From the NCBI GenBank assembly GCA_035582835.1, contig JAYKAV010002319.1, positions 558,001 through 622,000 on the forward strand: a DNA stretch of 64,000 nucleotides. The letters are read 5' to 3'. Shown piece by piece: positions 26,701 through 39,552 of this stretch. Below the pieces are notes generated by a model. That model ran no database searches. It was not told the origin of the DNA and saw only the letters and a program-made list of their open reading frames with translations. Made by a program: the position numbers and the translations under genes. Source of the DNA: Phoebastria nigripes (Eukaryota; Chordata; Aves; Procellariiformes; Diomedeidae). Within the stretch, counting starts at the first letter, position 1. Every line of letters starts with the position of its first letter.

Positions 26701-29700
26701 GCATGTGAACTAGAAACAAAATTCAATAAACCATGGTAGCTTCAACAGTCACATATTATTTCTTCCCCTTGGACTGACAAGAATAGCTAAGGCAAACCCT
26801 GGACTGTGCTCTCACGACAGCATGGAAGTTTATGACGTGGCCAAAGAAAAGCAAAGGATTAAATGCCTTCTGCTTAGAAAAGAGCCCGTACAGGCCTGTT
26901 CACTGCTACCATCATGCAAGCTAAGGAACACAGTAAATTGGGATCCACAGGATAAAAATGGAACAAGACTATTCTACTCAACTCTGTGCAGTAAACAAAA
27001 TTGTAAATAAAAATATAAAAGCCAGCACTGCATAAAAATATCTCCATTATTTTTACAGTAGAACTCAATTAGTCTTAGGACGGTATTTTCTTGACTTTCA
27101 AATTATTGAGGTTGCCCACATTGCTAGCATAAAATATTAATCTTTAAATAAAAGTTCACTTAAAAGAAACATCATTGCATAAACATAGCACTGTCTACTG
27201 GATTCATGTCTACACTGAAGAAGCTAACAAACAACATTTCAAAATACAATCTCCACAGTAGCTAGTTACGACTGAAATTCACCCAACTATTTGCTTTAAC
27301 TGGCAAGCACTATTTGATAGCAGCCCCTACAGTACTGTCTGAAATAAAGGGGCTGCTTCAGACCAGGAAGTTGGTCTGAATGCTTTCTGCTTCATCTTCA
27401 CACATCTAAGCTCATTTCCACTGAAAAAAATGGGTGCAATAACAAATCCAGGTATCTTTTTCTGATTATCAGGTGGGAAAAAACTGAAATATCCTAAATG
27501 AAAGCAAAGATACACTGCTTTTGAAACTTGTTCAGCTTCACATTAGCACAGGAGAGTTATAATTTGCTAGTGAATTATACAGAACAGGAACCCCCCAAGG
27601 CAAAGCTCTCTACAATTAGTTCCAGTTCACCCATAGATGACTCAGCCTTCTACTTCGATCACAGCAGAAAAGACATCACATGCTAAACTGCTTCTCATCT
27701 GTCCTACCACAAATATGCTGTGAACCACCAGTGAGCTTCCTAAGTGCATGCCTACCTGCTCCTCATAAGCTTAGTTTGTTTCAGTAATAGATCCCATAGT
27801 CCTCAGTTTGGCTGCTGTCATTTTGCAATGCCCATATTGGGTTTGAGATAAGGTCAGCAGGGTGCTCTGACTTGCTAGTGTAACTCATTAAGCCTCAGCA
27901 AGTAGGGCATACTATTTGTCATAGTAAATGGAGATATAATCAAGACTTCAAATACCCTGCTAAAATTCCTCCACACATTATTACCTTCAGAGTGACTAGA
28001 AGACAGGTCATACTTCAAACAAAACAAAACAAAAAGCCACAACGTAGAACTCAGTTGTTAACAGCATTAATCAGGAAAGTAGAATTAGCTTCCCACAGCT
28101 GTTCCAATGCTGGTAACCTGTGCATATGTATGACTTAGAAAAATTTTATGTTTTCTAATGTTTTCACATAGGAGCAGATAAAAATGCTGGTCATTTAAAT
28201 AAAATGTAAATAGAAGCAAAATCCCCATACATCACAAAGCTACTCAAACCTTTCTTCTATGCTTAACATCCGTACAGCTTTTGTCATTGCTGCATGCACC
28301 ATCTGAATAATTTTTTAGTTGCTCCAAACAAAATTTCTTCAGGTGAGACCACTTAACTGTGATTTTACTTGCAGGGGATAAAAATATTTGTTACAGAAGT
28401 ATTCCTCATAAAACTGGATACCCAAACTTCAGCAAACAGATTTTACCCTGATGAAGTACACAAAAGATACCCAATTATTTGAACAAAATACTCATCAGTG
28501 GAGCTATATACTCAGTAATTTTACAAGACCATAACACAGATTTCCCTGAAATGTGCACTGTTCAAATCCTGCACTGCCACACTGCACAAGTAATGACATA
28601 CATGGGAAACCATGAAGCTAACAGGAAATGGAGAAGCAGCTGTCAACAGTTTTGCTTAGGGGTGAGGAGGATGGAAGATGCTGAATGCACAAAAGCATTG
28701 CTTTCAACAGACTTCCAGTCTTTGCTCTCTGAGGAACAAGGAAGATAGGGAACCCCACATTACCAGCATAATCCACCATTAAATCTCCCTAAACAGTGCT
28801 CATATCTCACTCTAAGAAACGGACAGAATAAATCAGCCCAGGCCATTCTTCTGTTAAAAGAATCACTTCTGTGATTCTGCTACTTAATCTTGCCAGAAAG
28901 TTGATGCTGCTTCCCAACAGGATCCATCACTTCCCCAAACTCATATAGGTTGCACCAAATCTCCAAAAGAAAGAAGCCTTTCTTTCAGAGTGAAGAAAAA
29001 AATTAATATTGGAAAAAAACCCAAACAAAACACACACATACACACCTCAAGTTCACATCTCTTGGGCAGGAACTATTGTGTATTACTTTAGTTTCTGATA
29101 CTCTGACAAATAAAGGATATGTGAAAGGCTTACCAATTTGATGGAAGGAGTAACTACAACCAAACAACAGCTTTTGCAATTAAAAGGTTAGGTTCTCAAC
29201 ATACCCCAAAGCAAACAGAAGCAACTCCAAACCACATAAACAGCATTTATTTCAAAAAGTTTCTGCTAAGTCATTTGAAATGCAGTTTAGCCACAACCAG
29301 TGCTACAATACACATGCAAAAGCAGAGGGTTATTTCATAACTGTTTTTAAACAGCCAGGTCTGGAAATCAAGAGATGAAGTGCTCAAAAATGTGTGTAAT
29401 ATAATGTTTCACAAGAGTCTAAAGTTTTCACCTTCTAGTATGTAAAAAGTTGTCAAATTACAGCGTTTAAACCCTTACCAGTATGTACTGTAACTACTGC
29501 AATCCATACACACAGTATGCTGAACTTTCTCTTGTTTTTCTGTTTTCTTATGATTGGTCATAGGAATCTGTGCATCTTCATAATGCTTTTTTGCATGGCC
29601 ATTCACATATCTAAAATAAATTAATAACAAAAAAAGTCTTATACTTTTAAACAGTTACTTAACCAACATTCATTGAAAATAAGAAGAAAAAAGGCAGCCT

Positions 29701-32044
29701 AATAAGCATCCAATATTTATACAGGCATTAAAATAGGCAATTCACCTGTGTGAACACATTGGTTAAATTTTGTAACTTTTTACCCCTTTACTTTCCCATG
29801 TTGTCCTAATTAACCTCTCCATCTCCTTCACAGCAACCACAAACTGGCATCCTTGTAATCAAACCCCAGGATCTGGGCCCTGAACAGACTTCACAACTGG
29901 GAAAATCGTTAGCTCCCTTTTTCCATACCTGTAGTGTGGTTAGTTCTCCATACTGCTTTCCCATATACTTTTCTTACAGCTCTACTTTTTTCTCCACGCA
30001 GCACTCATCATGTTTGTGATTACCTTGGTGCTGACCCCCATATGAAAGCACATCCATGCTAAGCTTTCCCATTCTGCAGCACAATTTAATATTAGAGCAT
30101 TCTACGTCTCATAAAGTTCATGAATTTGAAAGGCTCTAGGGTGTGGGGTCACATAACTGAAAAAGAAATCTAAAATCCTACTGCTCTTTTGCTGTCACAA
30201 TGAGCATTTTCACGCTCAAAATTTGAGATCTAGAAAATTAAGTATCTTTAATTGAAAAAGTGTCATTACAAATGCAAGAGCCCTAAGTATCAGCTGAAAA
30301 TCATTTAACACTGAGAAGTGCATGGCCAGACCCCAAGTGAATTCCCTCCTCCCCCACTTCTTGCTTGTTGAACTCAGTAATGCTAACCAATAGGAACTCT
30401 GCACATGCTCCACATGAAGGTCTTTGTATTCTACACTTGTTCTCACATGCAGGTGTAAACAATTGTGCTAACGCAGCTGTGCTAGTTAAGGCACTGAAGC
30501 CACAGGGTTACCGACACTGCTGGGCTGGCAGAATCCTGCAGCAATTATGTCATAACCCGAACAAGACAGTTGTGCTTGCAGGAGTTGGTCTTCTGCCTAA
30601 CAGTGCAAATGACAGGTTTATAAAGCTATGCTCCCACCAGAAATGCTCTGCTTCTATAACATGGTCAATAATGTTCCCAATGACTCTAACCCGGAGGATG
30701 TACTTCAAGTGAAAATCTGAAAAGCTCTATTTCTCTTCCTTTAATTTCAAACATTATCTGAACAGAAGAATATGCTGTGTGCTTTCATGATCAAAAGTGC
30801 TCCCTTACAAGGTATATTACATTCTTCTTACTCAATTATTTTCCATTCTAAGGATGGGAGCAGTTTGAAAAGTCAAAACAAACTGCATAAATAACTGATT
30901 CAATGTCTACTAACTGCACACAAGAAGGGTCATATGTGGACAGCAATAATTTTTTTTTTAAATCGGTAACAAGTAAAATATTCCAAACTATTTATTTCAC
31001 ACCATCACATAACATGAAGTAGCTCCCCCTCTCTTAGCTCTCACCAAGTACAAATTTATAAAATAAATGAATAAATAAAAAGTGAAAAAAAGGGTTTTGT
31101 GCTGAAAACTCTGAATAAGAGACATTATTAAAATTGTGGCACTTACTGCTATCCAGATCAAAGAAACAAAACCTGGAGTTTATTGAACCCACTTTAAAAG
31201 ACAAAGTCACTAAGTTTAGTGATGTTTTTGCAGAATAAAAGCACACAAGCACAGAAGCTACCCTACAGATGAAAACATGTTCACATCTCAGATACTGTCT
31301 AAATGTCAACACTAACTGCATTCTCAGTAATATGTGCATCTCAAACATTTATGCAGCAGCAAATTTTCTACAATTATCCTGACATATAAGTAACAGCATT
31401 GACACTATCATTCCTCTACAAATTCTTTTGGTGTACTTCAACTAATACAGACAAAAACCAGGTGTACTCTGAAGGAATTTTGGTGGTAGCTAGTCCTTAT
31501 ATGTTATGGCAATAACTTTCTTCCAAAACTACACTACATTTAAGGTATTTTCTGTCTAAGCTGGACAGTTGCTATTTTTCTCAAAATAAGCTGTGCCAAC
31601 TTTGGATTTGTGGGTTTCCAAGAATTCTTATTGGTTTAATCTTATTACAATAGAAACATCTTTTACAGAATGGAACTTTACAACTAGCAGTTCTCCAGGC
31701 ACTTTTTGAGCTGAGCAACCACATTCACCATACACTTTTCTTTTGGAAAAAAAAATGATGTTGAGTATAATCTCTGGACTCTCATAAGATAGCAAAGAAG
31801 TGTGTTCAGTATAAACACACAATGTTAAATGAGATCATGAAAGGTTTATTTCAGGGAATTATAAGGCATTCAGGAAAATTTTGAATGAACTGCCTCAGAG
31901 TTGAGCAACAAAGGAAAAAGATAAAGGTCTGATTAAAAGATTTGCACACTAAGACTTCTAAGACTTTGTACCCACCTTCCACAATGGACACTTGAGCACG
32001 TCAGACAGACCCATGGACTTTTATTTGACCGGCACACTATAAAA

Positions 32045-32090
<46 letters not shown>

Positions 32091-35000
32091 AAATGAATTG
32101 GCTTTGATATTACAGTTGTATAACACATCCTGAGCGCTAGCAATAGCTCTGCTGACTCCACCTTAGCAGCACAGTTATATAGAATAGCCACTCATGTTCA
32201 TCAACCTATATTAGGGACTAAACTAACAGACTGAAGAGCTATTGACACTAAAGCACGTTAGCCGCCTTCTGGCTTGGGTTTTAGTCACAGGCTACACATT
32301 TACCTGTTACTTTGCATGAAAAAGTTAAATTTTTTTGTTTGTATTACATCCACATGAGGCCTATTTGATTTTGAAATACAATACAGAAATAACAGAAGCA
32401 TAAGTAGCAAAAACACTGGTAAAGTTTAAAAACCTTTCTTTTGGCTTTTAGTAAGGCAGTCCGCCAAACACAGGGAAAAAAGCCACAGCACTTCACTTCT
32501 GTTTCATAAAACTAGTTATACAAGAAGCCATTTTAAAGAAGATATAGCAAGAAAGCCTGGCAATCTGATAAGAAGCAGACAGAATAAATTACTGTGCAAT
32601 GCATGATAATACGCACCATTCATACAATACATGTTCCTATGCAGCAGTGCTGGTAAAGGCTTTATCCATAAAGATTTTACCCTTTCAGTCACAGATGAGA
32701 AGCTAAAAGGTTAAAATGTAACACAGTTCTGTACTTCGCAATCCATTCAAGACACCAGAAGATGTTACCTAATTTTTTAGCTGTCTTCTAAGTCTAGAAA
32801 ACTTAAATTAAATAAACATGGATGTTTTTAAGCTAAAGTGCTTAAAGGAAAAAACAGCAGATACTAGAAAATGCTGAAACACCATCCCAGGGTAGAGTCA
32901 TAGAAACGGGATATTCCAACTCCTACCCCAACCCAGCAGCAAAGTCTGCAAATTCAGATTAGAAACAAAATCTCAATAAATAACCCATGTAGGCAGAACA
33001 CAGTAAAACAGGCAAGCAGAGCAAAATTTCCATTAGTCAAGTCAAGAAAACGTATATGCATCTTTATAAACAACAGCAATTTTGGAACTACAACTAAATG
33101 AATATTGAATCCTCAAATTTTGGGAGGAATTCCAATTTGGATCATGTCATTGAAGGAGGGATGCTACGATATACAACGCTTAGATTTGAATGAAGTAAAA
33201 TTGTTAACAGTTACACGTTACCACAGAATTTACAGAAATAGCATTACACTTTCAAATACCCAACTAATATGATGAGAAAAGAAAAATGAAATGCTAAGTG
33301 CACTTCTGCAAGGGCAGAAAACAACTATAAAAAGACAACTTCAATTATCCCAAAAATACAAAAGGGTATGATGCCACCTAATTTTTCTACACTCTAAAAA
33401 TAACTGGTTTTTGGAGCAGCCAGTCAAAAGAGTCACAGATGAAAAATAAGACATCAAGAACACAAGGGTCTGTGAGGCCAGGGGGAAGAAGGGACAAAGA
33501 GAAGAGGATTAAATCCTAGCATACATGTAAATTATTTATATCATTATTTATTGTGGAAAAGCTTGAGAACAGCCTTCCCTGTCTAGAGTCACACCTTAGA
33601 GAAAGGAACTGGGGAAACTGAAGCATGCACAGAAGCTGCTCCAAGGCAGGATCACCTGAGCAGCCTAATTCAGGACTTCTAGCAAAATTCAAAAATACGT
33701 TCACCAAGCCGCAAACCATGGTACATATCAAACTGTTAAGATCAAAGACTATCAGTGAAAACTAAGCTAACAAAAGTGAAAGAAGCTTCTTTATCAAATT
33801 AAATGCTAATTAAAAAGAAAAAGCAAGGAGGGGGTCAATTTTTAATCAAGAGAGAAGTGATTAGCTTAGCTGTTTAGAAAAGCTAATATACTTCTCCGCC
33901 ATTAGATTTCACCTTTTTATTTAAATCAGGTGGAAAAATAAACTAGCTAACACTTCTTCTTAAAGAATTGTTTTCCGGATTTGAATTCATTATTACAAAT
34001 AGTTGTTGTATTTCAATTCACAGGCCCAATCCAAGGAATGTTTAAAACTAAGAATTTTACTATGTTCACTAGGAAAAAAGCACATTCCATAGAAATATTA
34101 TTTGAAGTAACTACTTTGAACTCTTTAGTAAAGACTCCAGAATTGTTTTCTTCAACTGCTGCAATTATTACTTTACTTTAGAAACACATTTTCTCACATC
34201 TCAGTTTTCTGGTTCTGGTTTTCCAAAAACAAATTTTCCTATTTCTAAAGTTGATGGGTTCCCACAACTGTGATGGTAATCTTGCACTGGATAGAGGACC
34301 ACCAGGTAGAGCTGTTTTGGCTTACATTTCAAGTTAGAAAAGTGGAATAAGTTTGTCTAATTTGACCAAAATGTTATTGAGAAAACTAACATTTGGCACT
34401 GGCAAACAGAAGAGAAAGGGAAGACCTTAAATAGCCATCATCAGTTAAAAACGGGCTAAATGGACCACCAGTCTAACCTGATACAATTTTATTTTCCTGA
34501 ATTACACAAACTGAAAGGTAAAAAATTAACCAGAAGGAAACAGAAGCCAAAACCATTCATGCACTTAAACACACATTAAGTGCTGCATGAACAAACCACT
34601 ACCCTACACTCTCCTTGCCAGGAACATGAAACAGTCTTCCTAGCATTAAAATCCCAGCAGAAATCTCCCACTTTGAAATAACATTTTTGCTTTCACTATG
34701 TTACCATCTGTGGATAGAACTAGTTCTCAACCAGTAGGTCAAAGCATTACGACGCAAACTATTATTCTTACTTTCCACCATGTACCAGACAATTACAATT
34801 TCACATTCAGGTATTTCAAATACCAGCACTGCTTGCTTGTCAAGTGTTGAATTATACTGAAGTAGTGCTCACTCTGCAGAGTTCACACCTCGTTTAAGTG
34901 TTCTACACAAAGCCAGCAAACAAGTCCATCAACTCTGCACAACGCCAAAAAATAGTGTCCAGTAAAATGTTCCATCTTTCATATCGGGGAATAGGAAAAG

Positions 35001-38000
35001 ATGGCTCATTTTTTTGCTTTAACTTTTAGGAAGAACTTTGCTCCAATTGCATCACATTAGAAATGTGTAGTTTATCTTCTGCACAAACATCTCCTCCCAC
35101 AAAGAACTCAAATAACATGGAAGTGACTCCCACTAAGATTAAACAAGAAGCCAGTATTAAATTTGTGACCTACAGTTGCTCTGTTCTGAGAGGATTACAC
35201 AACTGATTTTTTTAAAGGCTGCTGAAGATTGCATTCTGTATTTCTCTGAGGTTGGCTCAGCAAATACCTGCATTAAAGCTTGGCTCTCTAGGTACTCCTC
35301 AATTCAGATCTTGAAGCAGTTACCGTCTGTTACTTACTATTAATAAATTAGATTAGGCTGGGAGCTTCAGGCATTAGTCAGGACTCTAACAAGACAGGCA
35401 CCATGGAATGCACAGCAAAAGTGCAGTCACTGCCCTGGACTGCTTATAACCTAAATTAAAGGTAGACAGTTTGGCTTCACCTGTAAAGAAAGTGCATGTT
35501 ATTCCTTTCAGATGTGGTACTGACATGAAGGCACTAGGCTTAAAAGTAGACCAGAAACAAGAGACACAGATCCATAGCAAATCCCTTCTCAATTCAAAGC
35601 ACATTACACGGCCCTGGAACCTGGCCCTTAAAACAGAGTTGGATGTTCAGGACTTTCAGGTCAGACAGTTACACAGAATCGTGAGGAAAGACTCTCAAAC
35701 CCATTTGTACAGGTACGTATGTCATCCCTCAATAATCAGTATTCCAATAGGGATTTGGGTTTTTATTTTTTTAGTGCTATTTAAAAAAAGAGGAGGAGGG
35801 GTGCACTATATTAGCACCTGCTACTTTGGAATACAGTTATGTTCAACAAACATCTTAACCACATTAAAAAAAAAAAAACTTAATTATCTGTGTTGGTTAC
35901 ACCTTATTTAGCAGTATACAGGCTAAGGAACACTGGCTGCTTTCTCAGCTTGAACTAAAGCGGCTACCGCAACAGTTACCAACTGCCTCATTTTGCTATA
36001 TTTTTAGAATAGCTTCAAGTGGTTAGTCAAAGATGATACTAACATGTCAAAAGAAAAGGGAAAGCAAATCTGCAATGCTACAATGTTGTCTGAAGCAGTA
36101 AGTCATTTGCCATTTTACATCAATATCAGCTTATTCAGAAGCTTAGAAATATAATTTTTCATCATGTAACAGGAAGGGGAAATACTACCTTTTACAGAAT
36201 GATTTCTCTAAGTGCAATCTGAATACTCATTTGTTATACAGCCTACAACTCTGTAAATGAAGAGGAGTATCAATCCATCCCCAAGAGAGCAAACAATCAA
36301 ACACCACTACATACAGACTCATACATAACTATGGGAACATTCAGAGATGTCCCTCCCCCTCCAGCTTCCACTTTCTGTAAATCATCCTGATAAATAATCA
36401 AGTTATGCCAAGTAGAATGAGTAAGATACAGCTAATCAGTTTGGCACTCTCATCACAGGGCCCCTACCCCATCTCACCCTCAAGATCACTCAAATATGTA
36501 CTTCTGAATCCTGACTTTTTTTTTTCTTATTGAAAACTGACTCCAAGTGCAGTCTTGTGAAACACGAACACTCCTGGCAAACGCTATATTCCTTACAGAA
36601 CAAAGCTGCAAATTTCCACTGCAGGGAGGTTACAACTATGTAAAAGTATACAAACAACCTGTGAAACTAATAGTTTTGTTTAAATAGCACACTGCATAAT
36701 TCAGAAACTGGCAAAAGAAAAAAGAAGCAGGAAGAGGAGGAGACAAACAGGAAGCAGTTTCTGTAAGGCAGCCAAGTTAAGAAACCTGCAAGATAGTGTC
36801 CACCAGAGATCTGGCAGTAGCGCAGCCACATGATCAATGCAAACCGGCAACTTCGCCAGTCACAAGTGACCTGAGGCTATAGCTACTACAGAACTGTGCT
36901 TACATCCAAGTTTTAAAATAGTCCTTTATTACATCACTAAAGAAAAGGCCACAAAATATCAGCACAATAAGAGCAATACTTTGGTCCTTCTGTTAAGAGC
37001 ACGTTGAATGGAAACAAGATTAGGGTCATTAAACTATTTACAATAGTCTCCACAGCCTTTACAAAACGGTCTGGACTTTGTTCTCAAAAGGAGCTGTACC
37101 GACACTTGTATAATTATATGGTTAAACTACAATAACATAATGAACTGCACAGAAACATCTTTGGACTAAGATGCCTTTTTTCAGTTCAGTTTATGTTGAC
37201 ATAGTAGGTCAACTATACTGATATAAGCTAAACTTACAGTGTTGGCCTTGGAAAAAGGCCATTGTTACTCCACTCAGCATCTGAGCAAGGAACAATATTT
37301 CCATAGTTGTGGCTGCACTGGTATACTGATGCTGTGCTGAGCAAACTGTCCCACAAACATAAGCACTTGGTGACAAACACATATATACGCTACATAGGTA
37401 TAGCATGCTGTATGTGTAGCATGTATACACATGCTATACGTATGCATGTGTGTATACACACACATATATATGTGCGTATCTCCACCAAAAAAAAAAAAAA
37501 AAAAAAAGGTAAGAATACTGTTATTCTAGAGAAATAGACTTACTTTTCCTTTCCCATACCTTTAACTTCATTTTGCCTAATGATCCCTCAGTGCCCTGTT
37601 TAATTAAGATTTGGTAGCAGGACAACGTTACTCTACATTTTGCTCCTAAAAGAATCTGACAAATGCAGCAAAAAAGAGCTGGGCAGTCTCCATTAACAAC
37701 ATGAGAAGAAAAAAGAAGCAACAATCTGCATACCAAAATGTGAAACCCCTGCTTTGTGAAACACGATCCTTCTGTCTGTGACACATCAGGCCTAAAGAAT
37801 GAGACTAAAAGCTGCCTCCTCCAAAGATCTGGAAGTAAAGGTGAGAGAAACTTGCAAGCAAAAAATCCTGGGAAACGACCACAAGTGGTGGGAATACAAA
37901 ACTCTACACAAACATTTAACCAAAATTATGCAAACCCCTTTAGTAATAACATCTCAAATGCAAAGTTTTTCAGTCACGGGATTCAGAGCACTTCTCAGAG

Positions 38001-39502
38001 AGCCCACTTCCATTTTACAGACTGAAAAATGGAGAATGAGAGATCGAAGAATTTAGCGAAAGAATTTTAAGTTTATCAGCATAGATCAGAACTGAGCCTA
38101 CTAGCCCTAACACCTTAGTCCTTTATGTCATTTTACTTGCAGGCAAGGGTACGACATCCCAAAACCCAGCACTCTACACAAAACTTTTAAGATGACTTGC
38201 CAAAACAGCTCTGAATTAAACACCTAAAACTTCCCATATGCAATACACAAGAAGTATCAGGCATCTGAGAGAGTCATCTATGAAAGCCAGTATTCTAAGT
38301 AGGGAATTGATAAAGTTATTAGCCTATGAGAAATATCAAGGACACAAACACGTTGGATGTTGTCCCTTCTCTGGGCTTACGTGCTGGGGTTGCAAAAAGG
38401 CTCTGCCCACCACTGGAATTTACAGCTCTGGAACTCCCTCTGGATGCAGGCACGTCACCTTTTCAAATACTGAATAAATCAGCTGAGGAGTTTTCTCCAT
38501 GCAATACCCATTCAAGATGTGAATGCCTCGGGTTTAATGCACACACCTACCCTGGGAAGACCTTCCTTCCAGACCACTCCTAAGTGCTGAGGGAGGACCA
38601 ACGTTTCCTTCTGTTAAAGATAGCACTTCCCATGAATAAGTAGTTATTCAGGGGAACAGTGAGACAAAGGAAGAGAGAGTGTGGCTTTCACCAAGTCTAG
38701 CATTTACAGCTTTTACCTAGGCTGCAGTCTCCACAGCAATGAATATCCATGCATTCTATATTCAAAATCCACCAGATGAAACATTCAGTCGTTAGAATTG
38801 AGAATGGAACCAAGGATTTTCCACTTACAATGAACTGTCCAAATCAGAACATTACAGAGCCATGTGCACTCTTTCCTTCTGCCCCATAAACTCAGTTATA
38901 AACCAGCATATACAATAAAACAGCTTCTCAGGGCAAAAATTAGAAGTCTTACTCATCACAGAACATCATTCAAGACTGCAGGACATCTGGGTATGTGCAG
39001 AATTGGACACTCTGGCACTAAAAAAACACTATTAGCAGAATCAAAGAAGCCTAAAAAAATATAGGTATCCTCCAAGGTAAGTCAGCATTTTTACAGGCAG
39101 CATGTAAAAATTCGTTAACAGGCAATATAAGTTACTTAGTACTAAGTACACATGTATTAACACAACTGATCATGTTCCCAGTTTTTGACTTGGCATTCTT
39201 TTGTATATTTAAAAAGGCGGTTGCTACAAGCATACATGCAAGCTTTATTATCTGACTCTATTTTCTGTTTACATTCAGGAGGAATCAAAAATACTGAAAC
39301 GAGTATCTCAACATGTTGGTAAAATCGTAAGACAGGGCAGGCATTAACATATACAGAAGCACACTAAGTCCAAGCAGAATGCTAACATTATTTTATAATC
39401 TAGGAGTAGGTTCCAGAACTTAGATACCGAGTTAAACGTCTATGGTTGTTGATTGGGTTTTTTTTGGTTTGGGGTTGTTTTTGGTTTTGTGGGGTTTGGT
39501 TT

Positions 39503-39552
<50 letters not shown>

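Noticed and set aside
35471..35911. 146-codon plus-strand frame
   Set aside because: It lies in USP3 intron 1, antisense, with a low-complexity lysine run near the end, no domain and no splice or promoter support.
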